Positions 1-8,295 are shown, counted from the stretch's first letter. The stretch is 64,000 bases of DNA from an uncultured Gammaproteobacteria bacterium (GCA_947258755.1 CAMYJO010000014.1:62001-126000), one strand, 5' to 3'. The notes: a model not told the origin generated them from the letters alone. Numbers and translations: made by a program.

Positions 1-893
1 ATATATAACACACCGTCACTATAACTAAGGTCTCGCGGTGAATTTAGACTCACAGCGGTCGGATTATTCGGTTCCGCTATGCTTGTATCACCGATATAAC
101 CATTACCGGCAATCGTTAATACATCCTGTGATTGTAAATCAATACGCCGGACTGCATGGTTGCCACAATCAGCCACGTACAGAAAGTCACCAATCAAGGC
201 TAGTCCCTGTGGGCTATTGAAGGAAGCCTCCTTTCCAGTACCATCGAGTAAACCCACACTACCTGAACCGAACACTCGGGTCACACGCCCGTGTAAATTG
301 GTTTCCAATACACGATTATGACCACTGTCACTGATATAAATGTGTGTCGCCCCGGCCAATAATTTAGTGGGAAATTTCAGCACCCCAGCCGCTTCCGGTC
401 GGGCCTTTAATTCTACTGTATTTCGCTGCAGTAGATTTTCCTGGTCAGCCCTCTCAATGTATTGCCTGATCAGTTTATCTAAAGCGCGCCGATGACCTTC
501 ACCCTGCAACCTGCCGATAATGCGTCCTGTTACATCTATTAATACGACGGCAGGCCAAAGCTTAATGCCGTATTTCCTGCTCATATATTTTTCTGAATCC
601 TGCGCTACAGGGTATTTGATGTGCAGTCGGTTAATCGACTTTTGTAGGCTGGAGATTTCATTATCATGTGGAAATTTCGACGAATGAATGCCGATAATTT
701 GTAAGTGATCTAGGTACTTATTTTTTAAATATTGCAGATCCGCATGCATATGCATACAGCTAATACTACCTGCGGCCCAGAATTCAAGAATAACGATATT
801 CCCGCGCAATTCCGACAGTTGTACAGGGTACTTGGTATTAAGCCATTGCAGGGATTCTGGTAAATCAGGAGCAATTGGGTTTTTATCGGCCAT
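1..893 (-). CDS. Thioredoxin-like domain plus NHL-repeat protein (partial, runs off left edge)
   Basis: The reading frame is open from the ATG at 893 to the window edge, so about 297 residues are visible and the C-terminus is missing. The start follows an AAGGAA ribosome site 6-7 nt upstream. The first ~150 residues have a thioredoxin-like fold (EFWAAGSISCMHMHADL, later WPAVVLIDVTGRIIGRLQGE). Then come NHL beta-propeller blades, seen as repeated YISDSGHNRVLE / YVADCGNHAVRRID motifs. This is the arrangement of NHLRC2-type proteins. In that family the redox site reads CINC; here it reads SISC, so the first cysteine is lost and only the second remains. Disulfide exchange is therefore doubtful. 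No signal peptide is visible, so a cytoplasmic location is inferred. It lies 29 nt downstream of the UvrY-type regulator on the same strand and may be cotranscribed. Confidence 0.85.
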   Translation of the reverse strand, partial: MADKNPIAPDLPESLQWLNTKYPVQLSELRGNIVILEFWAAGSISCMHMHADLQYLKNKYLDHLQIIGIHSSKFPHDNEISSLQKSINRLHIKYPVAQDSEKYMSRKYGIKLWPAVVLIDVTGRIIGRLQGEGHRRALDKLIRQYIERADQENLLQRNTVELKARPEAAGVLKFPTKLLAGATHIYISDSGHNRVLETNLHGRVTRVFGSGSVGLLDGTGKEASFNSPQGLALIGDFLYVADCGNHAVRRIDLQSQDVLTIAGNGYIGDTSIAEPNNPTAVSLNSPRDLSYSDGVLY

Positions 894-922
894 ACATATT
901 CCTTATGCAAAGGCTTTGCAGC

Positions 923-1570
923 TCAGGCTATTTCGCCATTTTCAATCATTCCATGCCTGATCGCCAGACGCGTTAACTCTACATCATTCTCGACATTCAG
1001 TTTATCGAACAGGCGATGACGATAAGTGCTGACTGTTTTCGGGCTGAGGCAAAGCCTGTCGGATATCTGCTGAGCATTCTGACCTTGCGTCACCATTAGC
1101 ATGACCTGCATTTCGCGGTGCGACAGTGAATCAAACGGTGATTTATTCGCGCCCGGCATCATCGACAAAGCGATTTTCTGCGCTATATTGGATCCAATAT
1201 AACGATCACCGGAACTCACAGAATGTATTGCATTGATGATTTCTGATTGACCGCAATCCTTGGTCAAATACCCGGATGCACCTGCTTCCAGTAACCGAGT
1301 TGGGAATGGTTCGCCGGCATGTACAGTCACAACAATCACTTTAAGATTGGGCTCGATTTTCATTAGCTTGCGAGTGGCCTCAAGGCCACCGATACCAGGC
1401 ATATTAACATCCATCAGGATAACATCCGGCATTGACTGTCGAACCTTATCAATGGCCATTTCCCCACAGTCGGCCTCGTCGACTACTACGATATCCTCAG
1501 CGTCATCCAGTAATCGCTTGATGCCGGCACGAACCAGTTCATGGTCATCAACCAGCAATACCTTAATCAT
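923..1570 (-). CDS. uvrY: UvrY/GacA-type LuxR-family response regulator
   Basis: This is a 215-residue two-component response regulator of the NarL/FixJ class. The receiver domain (about 1-120) has the acidic pair D8/D9, phosphoacceptor D54 ([10 protein letters not shown]) and the lysine of YLTKD. The C-terminal LuxR helix-turn-helix covers about 145-205 ([21 protein letters not shown]). Overall sequence and length match UvrY/GacA, the partner of BarA/GacS that drives Csr small-RNA transcription; this functional link is family knowledge. The usual downstream neighbour uvrC is absent: a thioredoxin/NHL gene follows instead. A 21-bp perfect palindrome containing a near-FNR site lies about 120-135 bp upstream, suggesting redox control of this gene, though that is inference. 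Confidence 0.93.
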   Translation of the reverse strand: MIKVLLVDDHELVRAGIKRLLDDAEDIVVVDEADCGEMAIDKVRQSMPDVILMDVNMPGIGGLEATRKLMKIEPNLKVIVVTVHAGEPFPTRLLEAGASGYLTKDCGQSEIINAIHSVSSGDRYIGSNIAQKIALSMMPGANKSPFDSLSHREMQVMLMVTQGQNAQQISDRLCLSPKTVSTYRHRLFDKLNVENDVELTRLAIRHGMIENGEIA

Positions 1571-1685
1571 CCATGCGCCCTCATTAATGCTGTCTTCACT
1601 ATCACTTTATTAACATATCCATTTTACCAAGTTTTGACTAATCCATGTTAAGAAAATTTGACGCCGTTTTATTCTGTACGCATCA

Positions 1686-1707
1686 TGATTTACATGATGT
1701 AAATCAA
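1686..1707 (-). promoter_or_regulatory. 21-bp perfect palindrome containing an FNR-like box
   Basis: Positions 1686-1706 form a perfect inverted repeat with arms TGATTTACAT and ATGTAAATCA around one central base. On the minus strand, positions 1707-1694 read TTGAT-N4-ATCAT, one mismatch from the FNR/ANR consensus TTGAT-N4-ATCAA. It lies in the AT-rich region upstream of the UvrY-type gene. FNR/CRP-family binding is the likeliest reading; another dimeric regulator is possible. Confidence 0.45.
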
Positions 1708-1737
1708 TTATTTATATTTTCTTCATAATGTCATTTA

Positions 1738-1959
1738 TTAAGGTGAAGGGGAATTATTTATAGAGCTTGTGCTGTTGTTATTGGCACTACTAGTGTTGCC
1801 GGAATAGCTGTCCTGCCGCCCAAACACGATATCCCCATCCATTACCCTGTCGGCCCGTGCATATGCCCGTCTAAATAATCCGTGCCCAGTATTTTGCACA
1901 CATATCAACAAACTAGCAACCTGAATGTTAGTGACACTAATACCTTCCTTTAATACAGT
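1738..1959 (-). other. Possible small coding remnant, 73 codons without ATG near its beginning
   Basis: In the 580-bp gap between the response regulator and the cysteine-rich gene, this minus-strand frame stays open for 73 codons and has a protein-like composition (GLFRRAYARADRVMDGDIVF, then a Ser/Asn-rich tail ending SPSP). The only in-frame ATG is internal (the M of RVMDG); TTG codons occur earlier. I do not recognise a family. It may be a short gene using a rare start, or the 3' end of a decayed gene. Confidence 0.22.
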
Positions 1960-2148
1960 TCAGTTCATAACTAGATTATCGGTAGTAGTGTACGCAGGCT
2001 TTAATCATAACCATTATATTTAACTGGTAAAGAATGGCCTTGCTGGATATAAGGGCCACGCTAGGTATGCATGAAATTTGGTGATCAGAGGAATGAGCCG
2101 TATTCAAATTGGCTAGTACAGAAATATGCAAGGTTTAAAAAGGTATAT

Positions 2149-2499
2149 CTAATTTTTCTTTGTCACGCCTATCATTTTGTTATAGGCAGCAAACGCGTTC
2201 TGAACCCATTTGCAATTTGCACACGAACAGGAAAAAACATCATGCTCAAGAAAATCCGTATAAGACATCATGCTATCCATTGCGTACTCCAGCATATCTG
2301 TCTATTTTTGAGACGAATATTTTTTAGCGCTGGCATGGCTGAACTCATGCACCCATAGGCAGGTCTTTCTATCAGGGCATACCTGACATTCATGGCATTG
2401 GCTATTATGCTCACCTTGCTGCCCACAACCTATTAATTTGACATGCGCATGCATGATTTCATAAGGATATTCGAGCAAATGTGGCAGCGGCTGTTTCAT
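2149..2499 (-). pseudogene. Small cysteine-rich protein gene interrupted by an in-frame amber codon
   Basis: The frame starting at ATG 2499 encodes 65 residues with a dense cysteine cluster (CGQQGEHNSQCHECQVC, then CLWVHEF) and stops at TAG 2304-2302. The same frame then continues for 50 codons to a second stop at 2149, with a second ATG at 2295 and another cysteine motif, CSCANCKWVQNAF. Both halves look like one protein, and no convincing ribosome site precedes the second ATG. The simplest readings are a nonsense mutation or a sequencing error; translational readthrough or two small genes are alternatives. The cysteine spacing suggests metal or Fe-S binding, but I cannot name the family. A near-perfect FNR box lies 65 bp upstream of the first ATG. 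Confidence 0.6.
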
Positions 2500-2563
2500 T
2501 GTCAGAATAGCATTAGCGGTCTATCGAAAAATAAACCCTACGCTTAATGCCAGAAAGAGTCAT

Positions 2564-2577
2564 TGACCTGGATCAAT
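2564..2577 (-). promoter_or_regulatory. FNR/ANR-like box
   Basis: The 14-mer reads TTGACCTGGATCAA on the plus strand, one mismatch from the symmetrical consensus TTGAT-N4-ATCAA. Its centre is about 71 bp upstream of the start of the cysteine-rich gene. A class II FNR site (centred near -41) would place the transcript start about 30 nt before the ATG, which is a reasonable leader length. Confidence 0.55.
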
Positions 2578-2615
2578 TTTCTAGCTGAAACCCTGTCCTG
2601 TGCCACTCTGCAGGA

Positions 2616-3524
2616 TCATTTTTTAAAAAAATTCAGGGCATTCTGCAGGCGTATTTTCTTCTCGGTTTCAGCTGACAGTTGCCGCATCCATTGGCGATGA
2701 AAATGATTTAATTGCTGGTAATGCGACCAGCCTTCATCCGCCTCATACCAACGATAAGTCTGATGCGCGTTCCAGACGGGGTCGGTTCCGGTCATGAAAC
2801 GTTCGGGATATTTCTCAAACAGCGCCTTCCATCCAGGCAACAGCTTGTTTTCCGAATCGGTAAATAGCCCATAATGCCAGGGGTCTCTGGCAGAGAGCTC
2901 AACCCACACATTTGGGCAACGGCTCATTAATTCGCCAACCTGATTCGCCGGCAAAATCCCGCCGGCATGCGCCCACAGGAAGCGCACCTTCGGGTTGTCT
3001 GTGCAAACTGGCAGAAAATATTCATAACGAGCAGCATCAGTGTGTATCAGTATCGGCAGATTATGCTCCCGTGCCAGCCCTATCAAACCAGTCACCACCG
3101 GATTCTTCCTGTTCGGCCCCATACCTGAGACTAGATGCATTTCGCCGATTGCAAAATATTGACCCGTTGCTAATGCCTCACGTGCTTTATCGAGGACTTC
3201 CGGATGACGGTACCAAATGTGTTTGATGCCTGGTTTGTAATAAGGACTGTATATCGGCAGGATCCAGTCTCCTCCTGCCTGACGCAGTTTTAATGCATTT
3301 GCAGAAGGTCGGCTACTGACAACTGCCATGACTACATTATGCTTGCGCAGAATACTGACAACTTCCTCAGGGGCAATAACCTCCTCCTGATTCCAATTAT
3401 AATGTAGATGGATATCAGCCATAGGCGCCTGTGTAACATCAGCGGACTTTAAACTACAAGAAGCCAGAATAGGCGTCAGTACCATCACAATGAATCTGAT
3501 AAAAAGATTAGTCAACAGAGCCAC
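2616..3524 (-). CDS. Amidohydrolase-2 family lipoprotein
   Basis: The product has 302 residues. The N-terminus is a lipoprotein signal peptide with lipobox L-A-S-C (TPILASCSLK), so it is probably lipid-anchored at the envelope. The mature part is an amidohydrolase-2/TIM-barrel metal hydrolase: the metal-binding HxH motif is MADIHLHYNW, followed by PILIHTD, RFLWAHAGG and the late aspartate of MTGTDPVW. Substrate cannot be told from sequence; relatives include decarboxylases and lactonases. The ATG at 3524 gives the signal peptide. The YheT-like hydrolase gene ends 32 nt upstream on the same strand, so the two may be cotranscribed. Confidence 0.85.
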   Translation of the reverse strand: MALLTNLFIRFIVMVLTPILASCSLKSADVTQAPMADIHLHYNWNQEEVIAPEEVVSILRKHNVVMAVVSSRPSANALKLRQAGGDWILPIYSPYYKPGIKHIWYRHPEVLDKAREALATGQYFAIGEMHLVSGMGPNRKNPVVTGLIGLAREHNLPILIHTDAARYEYFLPVCTDNPKVRFLWAHAGGILPANQVGELMSRCPNVWVELSARDPWHYGLFTDSENKLLPGWKALFEKYPERFMTGTDPVWNAHQTYRWYEADEGWSHYQQLNHFHRQWMRQLSAETEKKIRLQNALNFFKK

Positions 3525-3556
3525 CTCTATTACTGCATGTCATGTATATTACAAAT

Positions 3557-4534
3557 TTACACAAACTGCGCAAAGTATGCCAATAATTTTTCTGCCACCC
3601 AGTTCTGCGGTCGCCTGATTGAACCGCCGAGATAACCTGCATGCCCCCCATACGCACTTACTTGCAATTGCACGTTATCTGCATGCGAAATATTTGCGTA
3701 TATCCTGGCAGGTGCAAGCGGGTCATCCTCAGCATGAATGATCAGAGCGGGTTTGCTGATATCCGCTATAAAGGAATTTGCGCTACAGCGCTTATAGTAA
3801 TCCTCGGCGCCATCAAAACCATGCAATCGCGAAGTAAAGATATGATCAAACTGCCTGATATTACTGCAGGCCACAATATCCTCTTTATGCAAACCGATAA
3901 TGGACTGGTAATCATGCGTCGGGTATTTATTCAGGACCTTGCTTTTAAGTGCACGCAGCAAGTAAGCCTGATAATAACGCGGTAGACCCTGAATCATATA
4001 GCGTGTTGACATATCAAGGTCTACCGGAGCACTGACCGACGCCAGCGCGTGCAGCGATAATGCATCACCCTGCTCGCCCGCTAGTTTTAACAACATATTA
4101 CCACCCAATGAGAAGCCGGCAGCAAACAGCGGTGACTTCGGAAACAGTTGTTTGACATGGTCAATAAAGTAACGCGCATCTTCGGTTTCACCGCTGTGAT
4201 ACAACCTGGACATGCGGTTTTGGCGCCCGGAGCAACTGCGAAAATTCATGACCACGCCATGCCAGCCAGCAGAGTGCGTGGCCCGCATTAATGATTTCGC
4301 ATAATGCGAGTAGGATGAACCCTCAAGCCCGTGAAAAATAATGATGATGGGTACTGAACCATCTTTATCCGGCAAGCTGGTCCAGTCGACATCGACAAAA
4401 TCTCCATCTGGGAGGGGCAATTCCTGGCGAATATATCGTATCTTTTTAAACCGCCCCAGCACGACAGGTATCAGTGTTTGCAAATGGCGGTTAGCCATGC
4501 CTTTTGCAGGTACAAATGAATAATGCTTTATCAC
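3557..4534 (-). CDS. yheT: YheT-type alpha/beta hydrolase
   Basis: This 325-residue protein matches the YheT/ABHD1-3 branch of alpha/beta hydrolases (COG0429) in length and motifs. The oxyanion region is FHGLEGSSYSHYA, the nucleophile elbow is FAAGFSLGGNMLL, the acid lies in HAEDDPLAP and the catalytic histidine in YGGHAGYLGG. The N-terminus NRHLQTL is typical of the family. These proteins are cytoplasmic esterase-like enzymes of poorly defined substrate. Upstream is an untranslated region of more than 250 bp with no same-strand gene, so its promoter is probably there. Function beyond hydrolase is not inferred. Confidence 0.92.
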   Translation of the reverse strand: MIKHYSFVPAKGMANRHLQTLIPVVLGRFKKIRYIRQELPLPDGDFVDVDWTSLPDKDGSVPIIIIFHGLEGSSYSHYAKSLMRATHSAGWHGVVMNFRSCSGRQNRMSRLYHSGETEDARYFIDHVKQLFPKSPLFAAGFSLGGNMLLKLAGEQGDALSLHALASVSAPVDLDMSTRYMIQGLPRYYQAYLLRALKSKVLNKYPTHDYQSIIGLHKEDIVACSNIRQFDHIFTSRLHGFDGAEDYYKRCSANSFIADISKPALIIHAEDDPLAPARIYANISHADNVQLQVSAYGGHAGYLGGSIRRPQNWVAEKLLAYFAQFV

Positions 4535-4792
4535 GCGAATTCTCTATACAACCTAACCATCAACAAATATAAGTGTAACATCTTCGATCCGTTGATCAGC
4601 GACACGGAAAAAACGCTGTAGAAACCTGATCCACGTCTGGAAAATATTAATTATTATAGTATGCAATCAATAACTTATAAAATAATCAGAAACGCTGCCA
4701 ACCAATTCATTTGTCAGTCCTTATACAAGGTATGACATGGATCTTTTTGTCCGGTCAATTGACATCCCAATAATTTAGTCGATGTCTTAACA

Positions 4793-4960
4793 ATGGAATA
4801 TAACGACAGTATAAATCAGAGGATCATACGCAACAGGCAACACTACGCTACATACCTGGTTGTCGCGCTCAGTATGATATTTGCAACGTTGCTGTTGAGC
4901 GCCTGTGGTGGCGAAGTCCTGATTGGTCTAACCGAGGCAGAAGGTGATTATGCAACCTAG
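4793..4960 (+). CDS. Small putative lipoprotein, 55 residues
   Basis: A short plus-strand frame encodes 55 residues: an Arg/Asn-rich start, a hydrophobic stretch and a clear lipobox (LLLSACGGEVLIG), with the lipidated cysteine about 22 residues from the end. A second ATG (SMIFATLLLSAC) would give a more usual signal peptide length. No strong ribosome site precedes either start. The mature part (EVLIGLTEAEGDYAT) is too short to classify. It may be a genuine small lipoprotein or the 5' relic of a longer one. Confidence 0.4.
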   Translation: MEYNDSINQRIIRNRQHYATYLVVALSMIFATLLLSACGGEVLIGLTEAEGDYAT

Positions 4961-5082
4961 GTAATAAAATCGATCTGATAGCCACGCTTATAAGGCTACA
5001 TTTACTGGAGAATGTCAGAACAGCTTATGCAGGGTGTGAGTAAGTAAATGATGTATGAAAAAAAACAGCTCGGAATCAAAAA

Positions 5083-5199
5083 CTAGACGATATTTGCCCC
5101 CGTACGTTGTGCTTCAAGTAATACTATTACGATGGCCACAACAAGCGTTGTGACTATTGAATTAATTGTTAACCTGATCTTATGAGGATTTCGTTTCAT
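5083..5199 (-). CDS. Small single-pass membrane protein, 38 residues
   Basis: The start at ATG 5199 follows AGAGAG 8 nt upstream, which favours this ATG over a longer frame reaching back to 5340. The product starts MKRNPHKIRLTINSI and then has one hydrophobic span (VTTLVVAIVIVLLEA), giving a positive-inside single-pass topology. It lies 104 nt downstream of the sigma-54-controlled 77-residue gene and could share its transcript. No family recognised. Confidence 0.45.
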   Translation of the reverse strand: MKRNPHKIRLTINSIVTTLVVAIVIVLLEAQRTGANIV

Positions 5200-5303
5200 A
5201 TTCGACTCTCTAATTAAATGTACTGGTTCACAGCAACACAATTCATGCAATAAAAGCGGATACTGATAGCAAAATAGGTGACTACAGCAAGATAATTCCC
5301 AAG

Positions 5304-5537
5304 TTAGGATGCAATCTTTTTTTGTGCCGATTGCGTCCATGCTACATGTGGATGCATGCTGTCCTGATCAATAACCAGCTCCAGCTGCAGTACCTCGGTG
5401 ATGCGTTGCATGGAAAATTTCTCGCTAAATGCAGTCTTCAAATGTTCGCTATGCAACCGGTTAAGGTAAAGCAAATTAGGGTGTATTCCATGTTCCTGCT
5501 CAAAGTCCCGAATGATGCGATAGATATAAGCTAGCAT
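5304..5537 (-). CDS. Conserved-looking 77-residue protein under a sigma-54 promoter
   Basis: The ATG at 5537 is chosen over an earlier in-frame codon at 5603 because GGAGAG lies 6 nt upstream of it and because the sigma-54 promoter at 5578-5594 would fall inside the longer version. The product (MLAYIYRIIRDFEQEHGIHP...) is soluble, predicted mainly helical and ends in a lysine-rich tail. I do not recognise a family. Its regulation is the best clue: the -24/-12 promoter gives a leader of about 30 nt, and NtrC-like sites lie 75-120 bp further up. A role in nitrogen limitation is therefore inferred, not shown. Confidence 0.65.
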   Translation of the reverse strand: MLAYIYRIIRDFEQEHGIHPNLLYLNRLHSEHLKTAFSEKFSMQRITEVLQLELVIDQDSMHPHVAWTQSAQKKIAS

Positions 5538-5577
5538 TGCAATCTCTCCGTTTAGTCGACTCTCGCTAAATAATAAA

Positions 5578-5594
5578 AGCACATTTAGTGCCAA
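5578..5594 (-). promoter_or_regulatory. Sigma-54 (-24/-12) promoter
   Basis: Read on the minus strand, 5594-5578 is TTGGCAC-TAAAT-GTGCT. The sigma-54 consensus is TTGGCAC-N5-TTGCT, so the -24 element, spacing and -12 GC are intact and one base differs. The expected transcript start near 5567 is 30 nt upstream of the ATG at 5537, just ahead of its ribosome site. Confidence 0.7.
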
Positions 5595-5657
5595 ATTACT
5601 CACATCACGAATTTACAACAACTTATATGACAATATAATGAAAAAGCTTGATTATTA

Positions 5658-5700
5658 GCGCACTATTTTGGTTAAAAAATATACAATTTGCACCAAATCT
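5658..5700 (-). promoter_or_regulatory. Two NtrC-like enhancer sites
   Basis: Site 1 (5658-5673) reads GCGCACTATTTTGGTT; site 2 (5687-5700) contains the half-site TTTGCACCAAATC. NtrC sites follow GCAC-N7-GTGC with a CACTAT-TTGGT core as at glnA, so site 1 matches one arm fully and the other partly. They sit about 90-130 bp upstream of the expected sigma-54 transcript start, the usual enhancer distance. Confidence 0.45.
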
Positions 5701-6012
5701 ACACCAATCTGTACACGAGATAACAATTAACTAATTCAGGCATGGCTGGCAAATCATCGGATTCTGTATGTGTGAATAAACTACTCGGTTATTTGCAAGG
5801 ATCAGGATGCATTTTCCTGACAACTTTATCCAGCCGTGAATCCAACCCTTCCGTGTTTGAACATTACGATGCAATGATAAATACTTATCTATCATTGAAC
5901 CTGTATATACTTTTTAGAGTGATCTGCCTTGCCCCATAGACTTGTGTATGGGCCTTACTGTACTAATTCGTATATAATCCAAGAAAATCAGTACAATAAA
6001 AGGAGTCAATGC

Positions 6013-6834
6013 GTGACGAATTCATTTCTTACTGGTCAGGTCTTACAAGGACAACGCGCGCTGGTAACAGGCGGTAGCTCCGGCATTGGTGCCGGCATTG
6101 CTCGCGCACTCGGCGCGGCTGGTGCCAAGGTCGTGGTCAATTATCGTCGTAGCCAGGAAGAGGCACATCGTGTGGTCAACGATATCAAGACTGATGGTGG
6201 TGATGCGATTGCAATACAAGCCGATGTCAGCAAGCAAGACGAAGTAGAAGCGATGTTTGCCGCCATGTATGACCGCTATGGCAGTATCGACATTCTAATC
6301 AATAATGCCGGCATGCAATGGGACGAGAGTTTTCTCGACATGACATTGGAACAATGGCATAAGGTCCTCGATGTTAATCTGACCGGACAATTCATTTGTG
6401 CGCAATTGGCGGCACGTGAATTTGTCCGCCGCGGGATTAGCCCTGATCTGTCAGTCTCTGCAGGTAAGATCATCTGCATCTCATCAGTACATGAAACCAT
6501 TCCATGGGCGGGCCATGTCAATTATGCAGCCTCTAAAGGCGGCCTGATGATGTTCATGAAGACCATCGCGCAAGAATTGGCACACATGAAAATCCGTGTC
6601 AATGGTATAGCCCCCGGCGCCATTCGCACCCGTATTAACCGCAGCGCCTGGGAAACACCGGAGGCCGAAGCGGACTTGTTAACACTGATCCCGTACGAGC
6701 GCATTGGCGAACCAGCCGACATCGGTCGCGCGGCCGTATGGCTGGCCTCAGATGCATCCGAATATATCACCGGTGAAACCCTGTTTATTGATGGCGGCAT
6801 GACCTTATACCCCGGATTCCGTGAAGGCGGCTAA
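6013..6834 (+). CDS. SDR-family glucose 1-dehydrogenase-like oxidoreductase
   Basis: A GTG start at 6013 is chosen because AGGAG lies 7 nt upstream and the Rossmann fold begins 15 residues later; the frame is open further back but that stretch is AT-rich and unlike a protein. The 273-residue product is a classical short-chain dehydrogenase: cofactor loop TGGSSGIGAG, the NAG motif NNAG, catalytic Ser of CISSVHET, YxxxK as YAASK, and a C-terminal GETLFIDGGMTLYP. The sequence is closest to glucose 1-dehydrogenase-like members using NAD(P). It heads an operon with a GMC oxidoreductase (14-nt gap) and a GH63-like glycosidase, so sugar release and oxidation is the inferred pathway. Confidence 0.9.
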   Translation: MTNSFLTGQVLQGQRALVTGGSSGIGAGIARALGAAGAKVVVNYRRSQEEAHRVVNDIKTDGGDAIAIQADVSKQDEVEAMFAAMYDRYGSIDILINNAGMQWDESFLDMTLEQWHKVLDVNLTGQFICAQLAAREFVRRGISPDLSVSAGKIICISSVHETIPWAGHVNYAASKGGLMMFMKTIAQELAHMKIRVNGIAPGAIRTRINRSAWETPEAEADLLTLIPYERIGEPADIGRAAVWLASDASEYITGETLFIDGGMTLYPGFREGG

Positions 6835-6848
6835 GCCGCATTCCTTAC

Positions 6849-8276
6849 ATGCAAAACCGCTATGACAACATTATTATCGGCTCCGGGGCCGGAGGTGCAG
6901 CCGCTGCCTATCAATTAATTCAGAGTGGGCAATCCGTGTTATTGCTGGAACGTGGACATGCGCTACCCAAAGACGGCAGTACCCTGGATGTCAGTAAAGT
7001 TCACGCACAAAATTCCTTTAATGGCCAGGAAGTCTGGCAGGACCAACATGGTACTGCCTTCAGACCGAATGAGTTTTTCAATCTTGGTGGGAAAACAAAA
7101 TGGTATGGTGCTGCCCTGTTGCGATTTTCGGCACAGGAATTCATGGCCGACGACAGCTACCAATGCCAGCCATGGCCGCTGCAGTATGAAGATCTAAAAC
7201 CTTATTATCAGCGGGCCGAGCAAATACTCAAGGTAAAAACCTTCGAGATGGAACCGCAATTAAAGAAAATATGCAACGATCTCGTCGGCAACAAAATCGA
7301 CTGGCATGCACAAGCATTACCATTGGGCCTATCTGCAACGATCCAGCAGCATCCACAAGAGGCCATGCATTTTGATGGCTTCGCATCTGTGGCCGATCTA
7401 AAACACGATGCGCAAAACAGTTTCTTAGAACCACTTAAAGATAACCCTCGGTTCACATGTCTGACAGGAAAGCAGGCAACAAAGTTACTGTCCGGCAAGA
7501 ACCGGCAACACATTGATGGTGTCGCCTGTGTGGATGGCGATCAATATTATGCCGATCGCGTGTTCCTGGCCGCAGGCGCCCTGCATTCACCACGCATATT
7601 ACACGAGTATTTCCAGCAAACCGGTCAACAGAATTCTCTTATTGGCTGTTTTTACAAATGTCACTTGAACAGCGTTGTCCTCGCCTTCTCACTGAGCCGT
7701 AAGACAGACCAACTACGCAAGACCTTACTGCTACTGAATAAACATTACCCTCATAGCAGCGCACAGACTCTGGGTTGGCTAGATGGTGAACTGCTGGCGA
7801 CCCAATTGCCCGCCTGGATACCAAAGTGCCTAATCAATTTCCTTGGTTCCCGTGCCTACGGGTTCTGGCTAACCAGTGAAGACAGTTCCGATAAACGCAA
7901 TCGCATCCACTTTGAAACTGCAAAGCATACCCGACCTACACTGGATTACAGCCAGGAGCGTTTACCACAATCAAAGGCCGAACATACACAATTTATCCGT
8001 GCCTTCAAGCGTCGCTTGTTGCGTGCCGGTATGCTATCTTCAGCACGTAATATGCCTGTGGAAGCGACCGCCCATGCCTGTGGCACCCTGGTCACAGGTG
8101 ATGACGAAAATCACTCTGTTGTTGACCCCGAAGGCAAGGTCTGGGGTATCGATAATCTATATGTCGTCGATGGCAGTGTGCTACCCCGTTCCAGCAGAGT
8201 TAATCCGGCACTAACGATCTATGCATGGGCTCTACGCACCGCCAAACGGGTAGCGAAGCGAACTGGACCCAATTGA
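6849..8276 (+). CDS. GMC-family FAD oxidoreductase
   Basis: The 475-residue protein starts with the FAD-binding motif NIIIGSGAGGAAAAYQL and the acidic end of the second strand (LLLERG). The middle shows NLGGKTKWYGAALLRF, typical of GMC flavoenzymes, and the C-terminus carries HACGTLVTGDD, VVDGSVLPRSS and VNPALTIYAWA, which hold the His and Asn expected at the active site. The family includes glucose, choline and sugar oxidases/dehydrogenases. No Tat or Sec signal is seen, so it is probably cytoplasmic. It sits between the SDR and the glycosidase with short gaps. The sugar substrate and electron acceptor are unknown. Confidence 0.9.
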   Translation: MQNRYDNIIIGSGAGGAAAAYQLIQSGQSVLLLERGHALPKDGSTLDVSKVHAQNSFNGQEVWQDQHGTAFRPNEFFNLGGKTKWYGAALLRFSAQEFMADDSYQCQPWPLQYEDLKPYYQRAEQILKVKTFEMEPQLKKICNDLVGNKIDWHAQALPLGLSATIQQHPQEAMHFDGFASVADLKHDAQNSFLEPLKDNPRFTCLTGKQATKLLSGKNRQHIDGVACVDGDQYYADRVFLAAGALHSPRILHEYFQQTGQQNSLIGCFYKCHLNSVVLAFSLSRKTDQLRKTLLLLNKHYPHSSAQTLGWLDGELLATQLPAWIPKCLINFLGSRAYGFWLTSEDSSDKRNRIHFETAKHTRPTLDYSQERLPQSKAEHTQFIRAFKRRLLRAGMLSSARNMPVEATAHACGTLVTGDDENHSVVDPEGKVWGIDNLYVVDGSVLPRSSRVNPALTIYAWALRTAKRVAKRTGPN

Positions 8277-8295
8277 CAAGGCTATCTAGACCATC

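Noticed and set aside
2071..2358. 95-codon plus-strand frame
   Set aside because: It lies antisense to the cysteine-rich gene, has a composition typical of a shadow frame and no ribosome site.
4793..4960. Assignment of the small lipoprotein to the type III secretion ring protein family
   Set aside because: A faint likeness around the lipidated cysteine exists, but the protein is far too short and no secretion genes are present.
5742..5939. 65-codon plus-strand frame upstream of the SDR
   Set aside because: No recognisable domain, no good ribosome site and a composition typical of AT-rich non-coding DNA.
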